From the NCBI GenBank assembly GCA_937872895.1, contig CALMUP010000022.1, positions 18,874-82,873 on the forward strand: a stretch of 64,000 nt of DNA, given 5' to 3'. Source of the DNA: an uncultured Verrucomicrobiota bacterium. GTDB taxonomy: Bacteria > Verrucomicrobiota > Kiritimatiellia > CAIVKH01. The notes beneath the pieces are model-generated. The model saw nothing but the letters and a program-made list of their open reading frames with translations, did no database searches and had not been told where the DNA came from. The translations under genes were made by a program, and so were the position numbers. Shown piece after piece: positions 1-8,657 of the stretch; the stretch's first letter is position 1; every line of letters begins with the position of its first letter.

Positions 1-2469
1 GACCGTTTGCTGGAGGTGCGCGCTCAGGTCGCCGAGGCCGGCCTGACCCTCGATGACATCGCCGCATCCGATGATGTGCACGCCGCCGAGAAACCACGGT
101 GGCGCGATATCGCCCTGCTTGAATCCGTGGTGAAGCTACGACTCGCCGAAACAGGCTGGACCGACCCGGTGGCCTTCCAGCTGGAAGCAGCGCGCACCGC
201 TCCTCCTCCGGATGGCATCCGCCGCGTGGTGCTCGCCGCCTGTCCGGATCTCGCACCGCTGGTCCGGACCCTGTTGTCCCGGTGGTCCGACTCCGTCGCA
301 ATCGAAATCCTGATCCATGGCACACCCGATCTCGCCGACACCGCGCTCGATGCCTGGGGTTGTCCGCAATCCGCTTACTGGAAAAACGACGCGTTGCTGG
401 ATCTGGAGGCGGCCCACGTTACGATCCGTATCGTCGACCAGCCGCGCGAACAGGCTGCCGCGGTGGGCGAAGCCCTGGCCGCCTATTCCGCGTGGGCCGC
501 GGCCGGTCGCTTTGCCGTCGGGGTTCCGGATGAATCGGTCACCCCGTTCGTCGTGCGCCAACTCGAGCAGATGGGGTGTCCGACCTTCGACCCCTCCGGC
601 ACGTCCTACCGGATGCATCCGATCTTCCGTCTTGTCGAAGCCTGGGTGGCCCTGGCCGGGAAACGCAACCACGAGACGCTGCGCGAGTGGATCCGGCACG
701 CTGATGTCATGGCCTACCTGCGCCGCACGCTGAAGGTGGAACCCGCCGCTCTCATCCACGAGCTCGATACGGCGCAGAACGAGTTCCTGCCCGTCTCGCT
801 CGACGACCTCGCCGTTCACATTGACCGGAGGGCCGGCGACTTTCCCGGATTAAGCGATGTGCTGCGCTGGTTGCTCCCGCGCCTGGACCATCCCGAGGTG
901 CGTCGTCCTGTGGCGGTGATGTCCCTGCTGTCCGAGATCCACACCGATACCTCGCTGACCCCGGGTCAGCCCGCCGATGACGACTTCATGGAGGTCGCAC
1001 GGCACGTCAGCGATGCCGTGGCCGCCGCCGAACGCTGGGCACCGCTGCTCCGCGGATTGGACGATGCCGCCTGGTGCCATCTACTGATCGAAAGCGGCTC
1101 CGCGCACCGCCTGGTCGCGGATCACCGAACCGGTGCCATGGAGCTGGAGGGCTGGCTCGAACTGCCCTGGAACGATGCCCCGCTCGCCGTGGTGACCGGC
1201 ATGAACGAGGGTTCGGTGCCCTCCGGACGCATGGATCACCTCTTCCTGCCGGACTCGGTGCGCGAACGGCTGGGCATGCGGTGCGATGCCACCCGGTTTG
1301 CCCGCGACGCCTACCTGCTGCTCGGGCTGCAGGAGTCACGCCGCGCCGAGGGACATCTCGTGCTCATCGCCGGACGTCAATCCGAACAGGGCGATGTCCT
1401 GAAGCCGTCACGCCTGTTCTGGCGCTGTCCCGATGAGGTACTCGTCCGGCGCGCCGAGGCGTGCTTCACCGCGCAGGAACAGGTTGTGTCGCTCCCGGAA
1501 CGCGCCTTCGCCACACCGCTGAACCTGTCTCCACCCGATGACCAGGCACGCCAACGACTGGTCCGTCCGGTGATGAATGTGACCGACTTTTCCGCGTATC
1601 TGCGCTGCCCGTTCCGCTACTACCTGACCCGGATCCTGCAGATGGAAGGCGTGGACGATGCCAAGGAGGAGCTGGACGACCTCGACTTCGGCCATCTCGT
1701 GCACGATGCGCTGGAACAGTTCGGCCGCGATCCGCACCTCCCGTACCTTCATGATGCCGATGCCGTCGCGACCTTTCTCGGCGAACGGGTGCGCGAAACG
1801 GTGGCCCGCCAGTATGGTGCGCGTCCACCCGTGGTGGTGCGCCTGCAGGCGGAATCAGCGATTCAACGATTGCGCGGCTTTGCCCGGGTCCACGTCGACG
1901 AACTCGCGTCGGGCTGGCGTCTGGTCGAGGTCGAGCGCCGCTGTGTCATGAAGATGGATGGGTATGAAGTGCGCGGGAAGATCGACCGCATCGACCGCCA
2001 TGCCGATGGTCGCTGGCGGGTGCTGGACTACAAGACCTCCGATCGCTCCACGCGCACGCCCGCCGCCGCCCACCTGGTCGCGCCCCGCGAGCAGGATGCC
2101 CGCCCTTACGTCGGCGTTTCGGTCGTCACCGGTCGCAGCAAGGAACCGACCTTGCGGCATTGGGCCGATCTGCAATTGCCCCTCTACATCGCCTTCACCC
2201 GCGAGGCCTTCCCGGAGGCTGAATTCTTATCGGCCGGTTACCTCCAGCTCACCAAGGCGGTTTCCGATATCCAGGTCAGCGTCTGGGAGGAGCTCGACGA
2301 ATCACTCGCGGCATCGGGGCTGGACTGTGCGCGCGGCATCATCGCCGATATCCAGCGCGGCAACTTCGGTCCGGCACTGGTCGCCTACAACAACGACACG
2401 TTCGATGAACGCTGGTGGCCGGAGTTCGCCGAGCAACTGACACCGCCCGGGACGGGGAGAAGGGTATGA
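1..2469 (+). CDS. addB: AddB-like PD-(D/E)XK nuclease subunit, 5' truncated by the window edge
   Basis: This is the C-terminal 820 or so residues of a recombination nuclease subunit; the frame is open at base 1, so the true start lies upstream. The last third carries a RecB-family nuclease. It has a CPFRYYLTRIL segment, then FGHLVHDALEQF, then GKIDRIDRHADGRWRVLDYKTSD, where the D...D-x-K residues (around residue 675) are the catalytic signature. No Walker A motif is visible in the part present, as expected for an AddB subunit whose helicase domain is degraded or lies upstream. The stop overlaps the start of the following AddA-type helicase by four bases, which argues for a two-subunit complex that resects double-strand breaks. 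The iron-sulfur cysteine set of classical AddB cannot be confirmed because only one candidate cysteine is obvious near the nuclease. A generic 'PD-(D/E)XK nuclease family protein' label would also fit. Confidence 0.8.
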   Translation, partial: DRLLEVRAQVAEAGLTLDDIAASDDVHAAEKPRWRDIALLESVVKLRLAETGWTDPVAFQLEAARTAPPPDGIRRVVLAACPDLAPLVRTLLSRWSDSVAIEILIHGTPDLADTALDAWGCPQSAYWKNDALLDLEAAHVTIRIVDQPREQAAAVGEALAAYSAWAAAGRFAVGVPDESVTPFVVRQLEQMGCPTFDPSGTSYRMHPIFRLVEAWVALAGKRNHETLREWIRHADVMAYLRRTLKVEPAALIHELDTAQNEFLPVSLDDLAVHIDRRAGDFPGLSDVLRWLLPRLDHPEVRRPVAVMSLLSEIHTDTSLTPGQPADDDFMEVARHVSDAVAAAERWAPLLRGLDDAAWCHLLIESGSAHRLVADHRTGAMELEGWLELPWNDAPLAVVTGMNEGSVPSGRMDHLFLPDSVRERLGMRCDATRFARDAYLLLGLQESRRAEGHLVLIAGRQSEQGDVLKPSRLFWRCPDEVLVRRAEACFTAQEQVVSLPERAFATPLNLSPPDDQARQRLVRPVMNVTDFSAYLRCPFRYYLTRILQMEGVDDAKEELDDLDFGHLVHDALEQFGRDPHLPYLHDADAVATFLGERVRETVARQYGARPPVVVRLQAESAIQRLRGFARVHVDELASGWRLVEVERRCVMKMDGYEVRGKIDRIDRHADGRWRVLDYKTSDRSTRTPAAAHLVAPREQDARPYVGVSVVTGRSKEPTLRHWADLQLPLYIAFTREAFPEAEFLSAGYLQLTKAVSDIQVSVWEELDESLAASGLDCARGIIADIQRGNFGPALVAYNNDTFDERWWPEFAEQLTPPGTGRRV

Positions 2470-5400
2470 CCGCATTCCCCGGCCATCTCGCCATCTCCGC
2501 GTCCGCCGGCACCGGCAAGACCTTCCAGCTGGCTCACCGTTTTGTCCGCCTGATCATGCTCGGCGAACCCCCTGAACGCATCGTCGCCCTGACCTTCTCC
2601 CGCAAGGCCGCGCGGGAAATCTTCGACCGGGTCATCGGCTACCTGGCCGAGGCGGGCCAGTCGGACGAGCGCGCCGCGCAACGTAATGAACGCCTCGGCA
2701 TGCCGGAGCTGCGTGCACACGATTACCGCATCGCCCTGCGCCGCCTGCTCGATGCCCTTCCTCGCTCGAAGGTCGGCACCCTCGACAGTTTCATGGTGGG
2801 GATCGTCCGCGCCTTCCCGTATGAACTCGGCCTGGAGCCGGACTTCGAGGTCTTCGACAACCAGGGCCTCGAGGCGCAGTGGTGCCGGCAGGAAGCCCTG
2901 CGCACGGTCCTGCTTTCATCCCTCACCCGCGACGACGAATGGCGCACCTTCTTCGAGTCCTTCAAGCTGGCCACCTACGGCGTCGAGGAAAAACGCGCCG
3001 GCCAGATCCTCCACAACCTGCTCGTGGAGTACCAGGGCCTCTACCGGCAGCAGCCCGACGGACGCCGCTGGGGTCTCGATGCCGCCGCCGGCCACCCGAC
3101 CTTCCCCGACCGCTCCGCGTGGCTGAAGGGAATCACCGAATTCCGGGCCCTCGCCGCCGCCGAACCCTGGAAGAGTGCCACCATCGGTTTCTGGACCGAG
3201 TTCTGCGACAACCTCGGCGAATGGCAACCCGAGTTGGAATTCACGACCCGCATCTCGTACATCCTGGAACGCATCCTTCCGGTACGCGTTCAGCTCGGCC
3301 ACCAACCGATACCGTTGAAATTCGGCCGCGAGAACTTCACCGTGTCCGTCAAGCTGGGCGCGAAACTCGCCGCGTTGCTCCAGTTCATGGCCGACGAAGT
3401 CATCCGCCTCTATGCCATCCGCACGAAAGGCATGTTCCGTTTGATCGAACGTTGCGAGGGCGTGTACGACGACCAGATCCGCCGCCGCGGCATGCTGACC
3501 TTCGAGGATGCGCTGCTGGCGCTGCGGGACCATCGCCTGTCGACCGACGATGCCGGTGAACCCTCCGCCGGCCGGCTTGCCATCGATTACCGTCTCGATG
3601 GCAAGCTGGATCACTGGCTGATCGACGAATTCCAGGACACCAGCACGCTCCAGTGGCACGTCCTCGCCAACCTCGTCGATGAAGTCGTGCAGGACACCAG
3701 CCGTCGCCGCACGTTCTTCTATGTCGGCGACGTCAAGCAGGCCATCTACGGATGGCGCGGAGGCAATGCCGCCCTGTTCGAGCAGATCCTCGCCCGCTAC
3801 AACTGCGCCGGCCCGGTCATCGAGCGCAAACCGCTCGACGTCTCGTTCCGCTCATGCCGGCCGATCATCGACACGGTGAACCTCGTGTTCGGCGACCTCG
3901 CATCCCGCGTGGACCCGCAGGTCGCCGCCTGGTGGCGGCAGTCGTGGCAACACCATTCCTGCGGACCCACGGTTCCGGCGAACGGCTACGCCGGTCTGTT
4001 GCTGATCGCGCGTGGCGGCAGGGAGGAGGAACGCAGCGATGCCGATATCCGGCTGGATGCCGCCGCCGACCTGCTGGCGCGCATCGATCCCGTCGCCCGC
4101 GGGCGGACTGCCGCCGTGCTGTGCCGGGGCAACGACATGGCTCGCCGTTTGGCCGAACGCCTGCGTGCCCGCCATCCACACCTGCCCGTCGTGCTCGAAG
4201 GCCAGATCCATATCACGGACAATCCGGCGGTCAGCCTGCTGCTCAGCCTGCTCGGTTGTGCCGAACATCCGGGCGACCGGTTTGCCGCCTGCCATGTGCG
4301 GATGAGTCCGCTCGCCGACCAGCTTGCGGATCCCCGGGAGGTGTTCGCCTCGGTGCAGCGCGACGGATTCCGCGCCACCCTCGCTCGCTGGGCCGGTCTC
4401 CTGCGTGAACGGGTTCCCGTGACCCCCTTCGAGGCGATGCGCATCGGGCAGTTGCTGGATTTCGCCGCGCTGGCCGATCTCGAACCTTCCCGCCACATCG
4501 ACCGCTTCGTCGCCTCGGTCCGGCAGTTCACCGTCGCGGAATCGTCCAGCCGCCGGGCCATCCGCATCATGACCATCCATAAATCCAAAGGGTTGGATTT
4601 CGACGTCGTCGTCCTGCCCGACCTGCAAGGCCAGGCCGCGGGCGGACTGGGACCGCCGCTGGTTCAATGGACCGACGACCGGTTGACCCCGGACTGGATC
4701 ATGCAGCCCATGCGCAAGAACCTCGTCCAGTTGGACGAGCGATTGACGGCCTGCCGCACGGCCGAGGCGCAACGCGAGGACTTCGAGGATCTCTGCGTGC
4801 TCTATGTCGCCATGACCCGGTCCGCCCGCGCCCTCTACCTCGTGGTGACGCAAACCGCCGAGACAAGCACGGCCGGTCACCACGCGAACCTGTTGCTCGA
4901 TACGCTGGTGAAGGGCGATGCCCGCGCTCCGGCACTGGATGGCGTGGACGGGACCATGGCCTATGCCGCCGGGGATCCGCGCTGGTTCGAGGCCTTTCCG
5001 GTTCAGGACCGCGAGCAGGCAGGGGAACCGGCGGCTCCGACGCCGATCACCATCCCGTTCGCCCTCGAATCCGAGGAGCGCGCCACGCCCTCGCGTGGCG
5101 CCGAGTTCGAGCGCAAGGCCTCGCTGGTTTTCGACCCGAACCTGCGCGCCCGCCGCGAAACCGGCACCGCCGTGCATGCCATCTGGCAGCGGATCACCTG
5201 GGTCGCCAAACCCGAGGACCTGCGTGCGGCCATACCGCCCGGGGCACCGGAGGACATCCGTCGACACGTCGAGCACTGTGCCGCCTCGCCCGAGATCCTG
5301 GACCTGCTGCGGCAGCCTGATGGACCGGTCGAGGTGTGGCGCGAACAGCCCTTCGAGGTCGTACTGGGCGGGACCTGGATTTCCGGTGTGTTTGACCGCG

Positions 5401-5627
5401 TGGTCGTCCGGCGGGATGCAAGCGGTCGCGTCGTATCCGTCGATATCATCGACTTCAAGACCAACCATCTAGAGGATCAGGCCGAAGCCCTTCAACGGTT
5501 GATCGACCATTACCGGCCGCAGATGGACACCTACCGCGACGTCGTGAAACGGCTGCTCGCGCTCGACGCCCAACCCATCCGCCGGATCCTCGTGTTTTCC
5601 GCCATCGGTCGGATTGCCATCCTTTAG
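2466..5627 (+). CDS. addA: AddA-like UvrD-family helicase-nuclease
   Basis: The 1,053-aa product is a superfamily 1 helicase with a C-terminal nuclease. Motifs read in order: Walker A ASAGTGKTFQLA close to the N-terminus, TFSRKAAREIFDR (motif Ia), LIDEFQDTSTLQW (Walker B, motif II), VGDVKQAIYGWRGG (motif III), MTIHKSKGLDFDVVVLPDL (motif V) and VLYVAMTRSARALYLV (motif VI). The end holds a RecB-type nuclease with GTAVHAIWQ, GVFDRVVV and DIIDFKTNH. I chose ATG 2466 over a longer in-frame start because it gives an ATGA overlap with the upstream stop and is preceded by GGGGAGAAGGG, and because Walker A then sits at the very N-terminus as in the family. With AddB it should process double-strand ends for RecA. 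It ends 83 bases before argC, which seems to have its own promoter. Confidence 0.88.
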   Translation: MTAFPGHLAISASAGTGKTFQLAHRFVRLIMLGEPPERIVALTFSRKAAREIFDRVIGYLAEAGQSDERAAQRNERLGMPELRAHDYRIALRRLLDALPRSKVGTLDSFMVGIVRAFPYELGLEPDFEVFDNQGLEAQWCRQEALRTVLLSSLTRDDEWRTFFESFKLATYGVEEKRAGQILHNLLVEYQGLYRQQPDGRRWGLDAAAGHPTFPDRSAWLKGITEFRALAAAEPWKSATIGFWTEFCDNLGEWQPELEFTTRISYILERILPVRVQLGHQPIPLKFGRENFTVSVKLGAKLAALLQFMADEVIRLYAIRTKGMFRLIERCEGVYDDQIRRRGMLTFEDALLALRDHRLSTDDAGEPSAGRLAIDYRLDGKLDHWLIDEFQDTSTLQWHVLANLVDEVVQDTSRRRTFFYVGDVKQAIYGWRGGNAALFEQILARYNCAGPVIERKPLDVSFRSCRPIIDTVNLVFGDLASRVDPQVAAWWRQSWQHHSCGPTVPANGYAGLLLIARGGREEERSDADIRLDAAADLLARIDPVARGRTAAVLCRGNDMARRLAERLRARHPHLPVVLEGQIHITDNPAVSLLLSLLGCAEHPGDRFAACHVRMSPLADQLADPREVFASVQRDGFRATLARWAGLLRERVPVTPFEAMRIGQLLDFAALADLEPSRHIDRFVASVRQFTVAESSSRRAIRIMTIHKSKGLDFDVVVLPDLQGQAAGGLGPPLVQWTDDRLTPDWIMQPMRKNLVQLDERLTACRTAEAQREDFEDLCVLYVAMTRSARALYLVVTQTAETSTAGHHANLLLDTLVKGDARAPALDGVDGTMAYAAGDPRWFEAFPVQDREQAGEPAAPTPITIPFALESEERATPSRGAEFERKASLVFDPNLRARRETGTAVHAIWQRITWVAKPEDLRAAIPPGAPEDIRRHVEHCAASPEILDLLRQPDGPVEVWREQPFEVVLGGTWISGVFDRVVVRRDASGRVVSVDIIDFKTNHLEDQAEALQRLIDHYRPQMDTYRDVVKRLLALDAQPIRRILVFSAIGRIAIL

Positions 5628-5658
5628 TTCACAACCCCGGCAGGCAGCCGGAATTTTC

Positions 5659-5687
5659 TTCGCAACCGATCGCTAAAACGTTACCAT
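5659..5687 (+). promoter_or_regulatory. Candidate sigma70 promoter of argC
   Basis: TTCGCA at 5659-5664 and TACCAT at 5682-5687 are separated by exactly 17 bases, each matching four of six consensus positions. The predicted transcript would start near 5694, just ahead of the Shine-Dalgarno (GAGGAG) of argC. The assignment rests on spacing and position only. Confidence 0.35.
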
Positions 5688-5710
5688 GCCTGCCTTTTTG
5701 AGGAGAAACC

Positions 5711-6769
5711 ATGATCAAGGTCAAAATTGTCGGAGCGGGTGGATACGGCGGTGTCGGTATCACCGAGTTGCTGCTCGGGCATCCGGAAGCGACCATCACC
5801 ACGCTGGTCGCCGCCACGGAAACCGGCATGAAGATGAGCGAGCTGTATCCGCACCTCGACGGATTCTGCGACCTTCCGATCCTCAAGCCGGACGATCCGG
5901 CCGCGCAGGAGCCGGCCGATGTCGTGTTCTTCTCGACCCCCGACGGGGTGGGCATGGTCCAGGCGCGGGCCGAGCTGGCCAAGGGCGCAAAGGTCATCGA
6001 TTACAGCGGCGACTTCCGGTTCGCCTCGGTGGAGGATTATGCCGAATACGCCCGTCGCATCGGCAAGGATCCGGTTCACAAGGCCCCCGACTTGCTGACC
6101 CAGACCGTGTACGGCGTGCCGGAGATCCAGCGCGAGAAGATCACCCGCGAGCGGCGTATCGTCGGGAATCCCGGCTGCTTCGCGGTCGGCGTGATCATCG
6201 GCCTCGCCCCCGCCGCGAAGTTCAACCTCGTCGAGGACAACAGCATCATCTGCGATTGCAAGAGCGCGGTCTCCGGCGCCGGCAAGAAGCCCGCCCCCGG
6301 ATTCCACTTCCCCGCCCGCTACGACAACATGAACGCCTACCGGCTTACCGGGCACCAGCATGTGGTCGAGGTCGAGCAGGCGTTGACCCGTATTTCCGGC
6401 AAACCGGTCGCGATCACCTTCACCACGCAGGTCGTCCCGATGTGCCGCGGCATCCTGTCCTGCCTGTACGGCCAGTTGCGCGACGGCATCACCTACGAGC
6501 AGGTGCTGGAAGCCTACCGCACCTACCACCAGGGCAATCACTTCGTGCGCGTCTATGACCGCACCGCGAATGTCGGTACCGCCAACGTACGCGGCAGCAA
6601 CTTCTGCAACCTCGTGGTCGATGTCGATGAGCGGACGCGCAAGCTGCGGGTCATCTCCCACATCGACAACCTGATGAAGGGGCAGGCCGGCAGCGCCCTG
6701 CAGAACATGAACCTGATCATGGGTCTTCCGGAGAAAATGGGGTTGGACAAGCCGGGAAATTATCCGTAG
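5711..6769 (+). CDS. argC: N-acetyl-gamma-glutamyl-phosphate reductase
   Basis: The 352-aa protein catalyses the NADPH-dependent reduction of N-acetylglutamyl phosphate to the semialdehyde in arginine biosynthesis, in the cytosol. The N-terminus has the nucleotide-binding glycine-rich loop VGAGGYGGVGITELL. The catalytic cysteine is Cys156 in GNPGCFA, and FFSTPDGVGM plus the SGAGKKP-type segment match the family. Length is normal for ArgC. A GAGGAG ribosome site lies six bases before the ATG. No other arginine genes are next to it. The stop codon lies inside the 5' arm of a small hairpin (6763-6784), listed separately. Confidence 0.95.
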   Translation: MIKVKIVGAGGYGGVGITELLLGHPEATITTLVAATETGMKMSELYPHLDGFCDLPILKPDDPAAQEPADVVFFSTPDGVGMVQARAELAKGAKVIDYSGDFRFASVEDYAEYARRIGKDPVHKAPDLLTQTVYGVPEIQREKITRERRIVGNPGCFAVGVIIGLAPAAKFNLVEDNSIICDCKSAVSGAGKKPAPGFHFPARYDNMNAYRLTGHQHVVEVEQALTRISGKPVAITFTTQVVPMCRGILSCLYGQLRDGITYEQVLEAYRTYHQGNHFVRVYDRTANVGTANVRGSNFCNLVVDVDERTRKLRVISHIDNLMKGQAGSALQNMNLIMGLPEKMGLDKPGNYP

Positions 6770-6784
6770 CGAGGACGCTACGGA
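6763..6784 (+). terminator. Hairpin spanning the argC stop codon
   Basis: TCCGTAGC (6763-6770) pairs perfectly with GCTACGGA (6777-6784) around a six-base loop, and the TAG stop of argC is within the left arm. There is no T-run after it; it is followed directly by a TTCAAC-type heptamer array. It may act as an atypical terminator or mRNA 3' stabiliser. Confidence 0.4.
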
Positions 6785-6788
6785 CAAC

Positions 6789-6852
6789 GTTCAACATTCA
6801 ACCTCCAACGTACAATATATGAATGTTGGACGTTGGATGTTGGAAGTTGAAC
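6789..6852. repeat. Inverted arrays of an NTYCAAC heptamer, copy 1
   Basis: The left arm reads GTTCAAC-ATTCAAC-CTCCAAC (from 6789). The right arm (6830-6852) is its approximate reverse complement, pairing at about 20 of 23 positions. The unit is seven bases long with consensus NTYCAAC. The array occupies most of the gap between argC and gpmI, and a related array follows gpmI at 8545-8625. Such arrays are dispersed non-coding repeats; I know of no assigned function. Confidence 0.7.
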
Positions 6853-6886
6853 GTTGCGCTTCGCTTGAAATTCGAATGGAGAATAG

Positions 6887-8530
6887 ATGAAACTGAACAA
6901 GATCAAGAACTACGACGCGCCTCGCGGCCCGGTTGTCCTCGCCATCATGGATGGCGTCGGCATCGGCAAGTTTCCCGAAGGCGACATGGTCGCCAAGGCC
7001 ACCAAGCCGAACCTCGACTGGTTGAAGGCGAATGCCGTGTACACCACGCTGAAGGCGCACGGTACCGCCGTGGGCATGCCGAGCGACGAGGACATGGGGA
7101 ACAGCGAGGTCGGACACAACGCGATCGGCGCCGGCCGCGTCTTCTCGCAAGGCGCCAGCCTGGTCGAGAACGCCATCAACAGCCGCGCCCTGTTCGAGGG
7201 CGCGACCTGGAACGAGCTGCTTGACCACGTGATCAAGCACGGCACCCAGTTGCATTTCCTCGGCCTGTTGTCCGACGGCAACGTGCACAGCCATATCCGC
7301 CACCTGGTCGCGATGGTGAAGGAAGCCCGCGCCCGCGGCGTGAAGAAGGTCCGCCTGCACACGCTGCTCGACGGCCGCGATGTACCGCCGACCTCGGCTC
7401 TGGTGTATCTGGACGAGATCGAGCAGGTCCTCAAGGAGCTCAGCACCGACGGCCACGACTACGCGATCGCCTCGGGCGGTGGCCGCCAGAAGATCACCAT
7501 GGACCGGTACGAAGCCGACTGGAACATGGTCAAGGTGGGGTGGGAGACCCACTTCAAGGGGCAAGGCCGGATGTTTCCCTCCGCCCGTGCCGCCGTCGAG
7601 GCCCTGCGCGCCGAGAATCCGTCGGTCATCGACCAGGACCTTCCCCCGTTCGTGATCGAACGCGGCGGGAAACCCCTGGCCACGCTGCAGAAGAACGACA
7701 GTGTGATCCTCTACAATTTCCGGGGCGACCGCGCCCTGGAGATGTGCCGCACCTTCGAACACGAGGAGTTTTCCAAGTTCGACCGCGGTCCGAAGCCCGA
7801 GGTGCTGTTTGCCGGCATGATGGAATACGACGGCGACACCCACACCCCGAAGAAGTACCTCGTCTCGCCGCCGGCCATCGACGCCACCCTCGGCGAATAC
7901 ATGGTCAAGAACGGGGTCAACCTGCTCGCGGTCAGCGAGACCCAGAAGTACGGCCACGTCACGTATTTCTTCAACGGCAACCGCTCCGGCAAGTTCAGCG
8001 ATACGTTGGAGGACTATGTCGAGATCAAGTCCGACCGCGTCCCCTTCGAGGAGCGCCCGTGGATGAAGGCCGCGGAGATCACCGATGTCGTGCTCGATTC
8101 GATCGCCGCGAACAAGCACCGGTTCATCCGCATCAACTATCCCAACGGCGACATGGTCGGCCACACCGGCGACCCGCTGGCCGTGGAAATCTCGGTGGAA
8201 GCCACCGACCTGTCGATCGGCCGCCTGATGAAGGCCGTGGCGAAGGCCGGCGGCATCCTGATCGCCACCGCCGACCACGGCAATGCCGACGAGATGTTCG
8301 AGGTGAAGAAGGGCCAGTTGGTGCTGGACGCCAACGGTCAGCCGAAGCCGAAGACCAGCCACTCGCTCAATCCGGTTCCGTGCTACATCTGGGATCCCAG
8401 CGGCAAGGCCAAGGTCCGCCTGTCCAGGCACACGAACCTCGGCATCAGCAGCCTCGCCGCGACCTGCCTCGCGCTGCTCGGGTTCGAACCGCCCAAGGAA
8501 TACGATCCGAGCATTGTTGATGTCGGCTAG
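6887..8530 (+). CDS. gpmI: 2,3-bisphosphoglycerate-independent phosphoglycerate mutase
   Basis: The 547-aa enzyme interconverts 3- and 2-phosphoglycerate in glycolysis and gluconeogenesis using two manganese ions and a phosphoserine intermediate. VLAIMDGVGIG supplies the first metal-binding Asp. GNSEVGHNAIGAGR contains the nucleophile Ser73, and LLDGRDVPP, GGGRQKITMDRY, NFRGDRALEM and TADHGNADEM are the expected conserved segments. It is longer than typical bacterial enzymes (about 510 aa) and its wording resembles the longer branch that includes plant and protist enzymes. The ATG at 6887 has a weak AATGGAGAATAG ribosome site. The gene lies between two heptamer arrays, and its stop codon sits in the loop of a hairpin. 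Confidence 0.95.
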   Translation: MKLNKIKNYDAPRGPVVLAIMDGVGIGKFPEGDMVAKATKPNLDWLKANAVYTTLKAHGTAVGMPSDEDMGNSEVGHNAIGAGRVFSQGASLVENAINSRALFEGATWNELLDHVIKHGTQLHFLGLLSDGNVHSHIRHLVAMVKEARARGVKKVRLHTLLDGRDVPPTSALVYLDEIEQVLKELSTDGHDYAIASGGGRQKITMDRYEADWNMVKVGWETHFKGQGRMFPSARAAVEALRAENPSVIDQDLPPFVIERGGKPLATLQKNDSVILYNFRGDRALEMCRTFEHEEFSKFDRGPKPEVLFAGMMEYDGDTHTPKKYLVSPPAIDATLGEYMVKNGVNLLAVSETQKYGHVTYFFNGNRSGKFSDTLEDYVEIKSDRVPFEERPWMKAAEITDVVLDSIAANKHRFIRINYPNGDMVGHTGDPLAVEISVEATDLSIGRLMKAVAKAGGILIATADHGNADEMFEVKKGQLVLDANGQPKPKTSHSLNPVPCYIWDPSGKAKVRLSRHTNLGISSLAATCLALLGFEPPKEYDPSIVDVG

Positions 8531-8543
8531 CACCGACATCAAC
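8516..8543 (+). terminator. Hairpin with the gpmI stop codon in its loop
   Basis: GTTGATGTCGG (8516-8526) and CCGACATCAAC (8533-8543) form a perfect 11-bp stem around the loop CTAGCA, which contains the TAG stop (8528-8530). The right arm is thus an inverted copy of the last coding bases. No T-run follows; an NTYCAAC heptamer array does. Confidence 0.55.
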
Positions 8544-8544
8544 A

Positions 8545-8625
8545 ACAACATTCAACGTTCAACCTCCATCGGAGGACGCCTTCGGCAATAGGGATTTGAA
8601 TGTTGAGTGTTGGACGTTGAACGTT
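8545..8625. repeat. Inverted arrays of an NTYCAAC heptamer, copy 2
   Basis: ATTCAAC-GTTCAAC follows gpmI, and the complementary array (TTGAATGTTGAGTGTTGG onwards) follows the convergent methyltransferase gene. Each convergent gene therefore ends in a hairpin plus a CAAC-type array read in its own direction. The sequence family is the same as at 6789-6852. Confidence 0.65.
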
Positions 8626-8634
8626 GGATGGTTG

Positions 8635-8657
8635 AAATAACGCCAGCGGCGTTATTT
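8635..8657 (-). terminator. Hairpin spanning the methyltransferase stop codon
   Basis: AAATAACGCC (8635-8644) and GGCGTTATTT (8648-8657) form a perfect 10-bp stem with a three-base loop. On the minus strand the TAA stop (8654-8652) is in the 5' arm of the stem. The TTATTT end of the stem is the only T-rich element. Confidence 0.55.
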
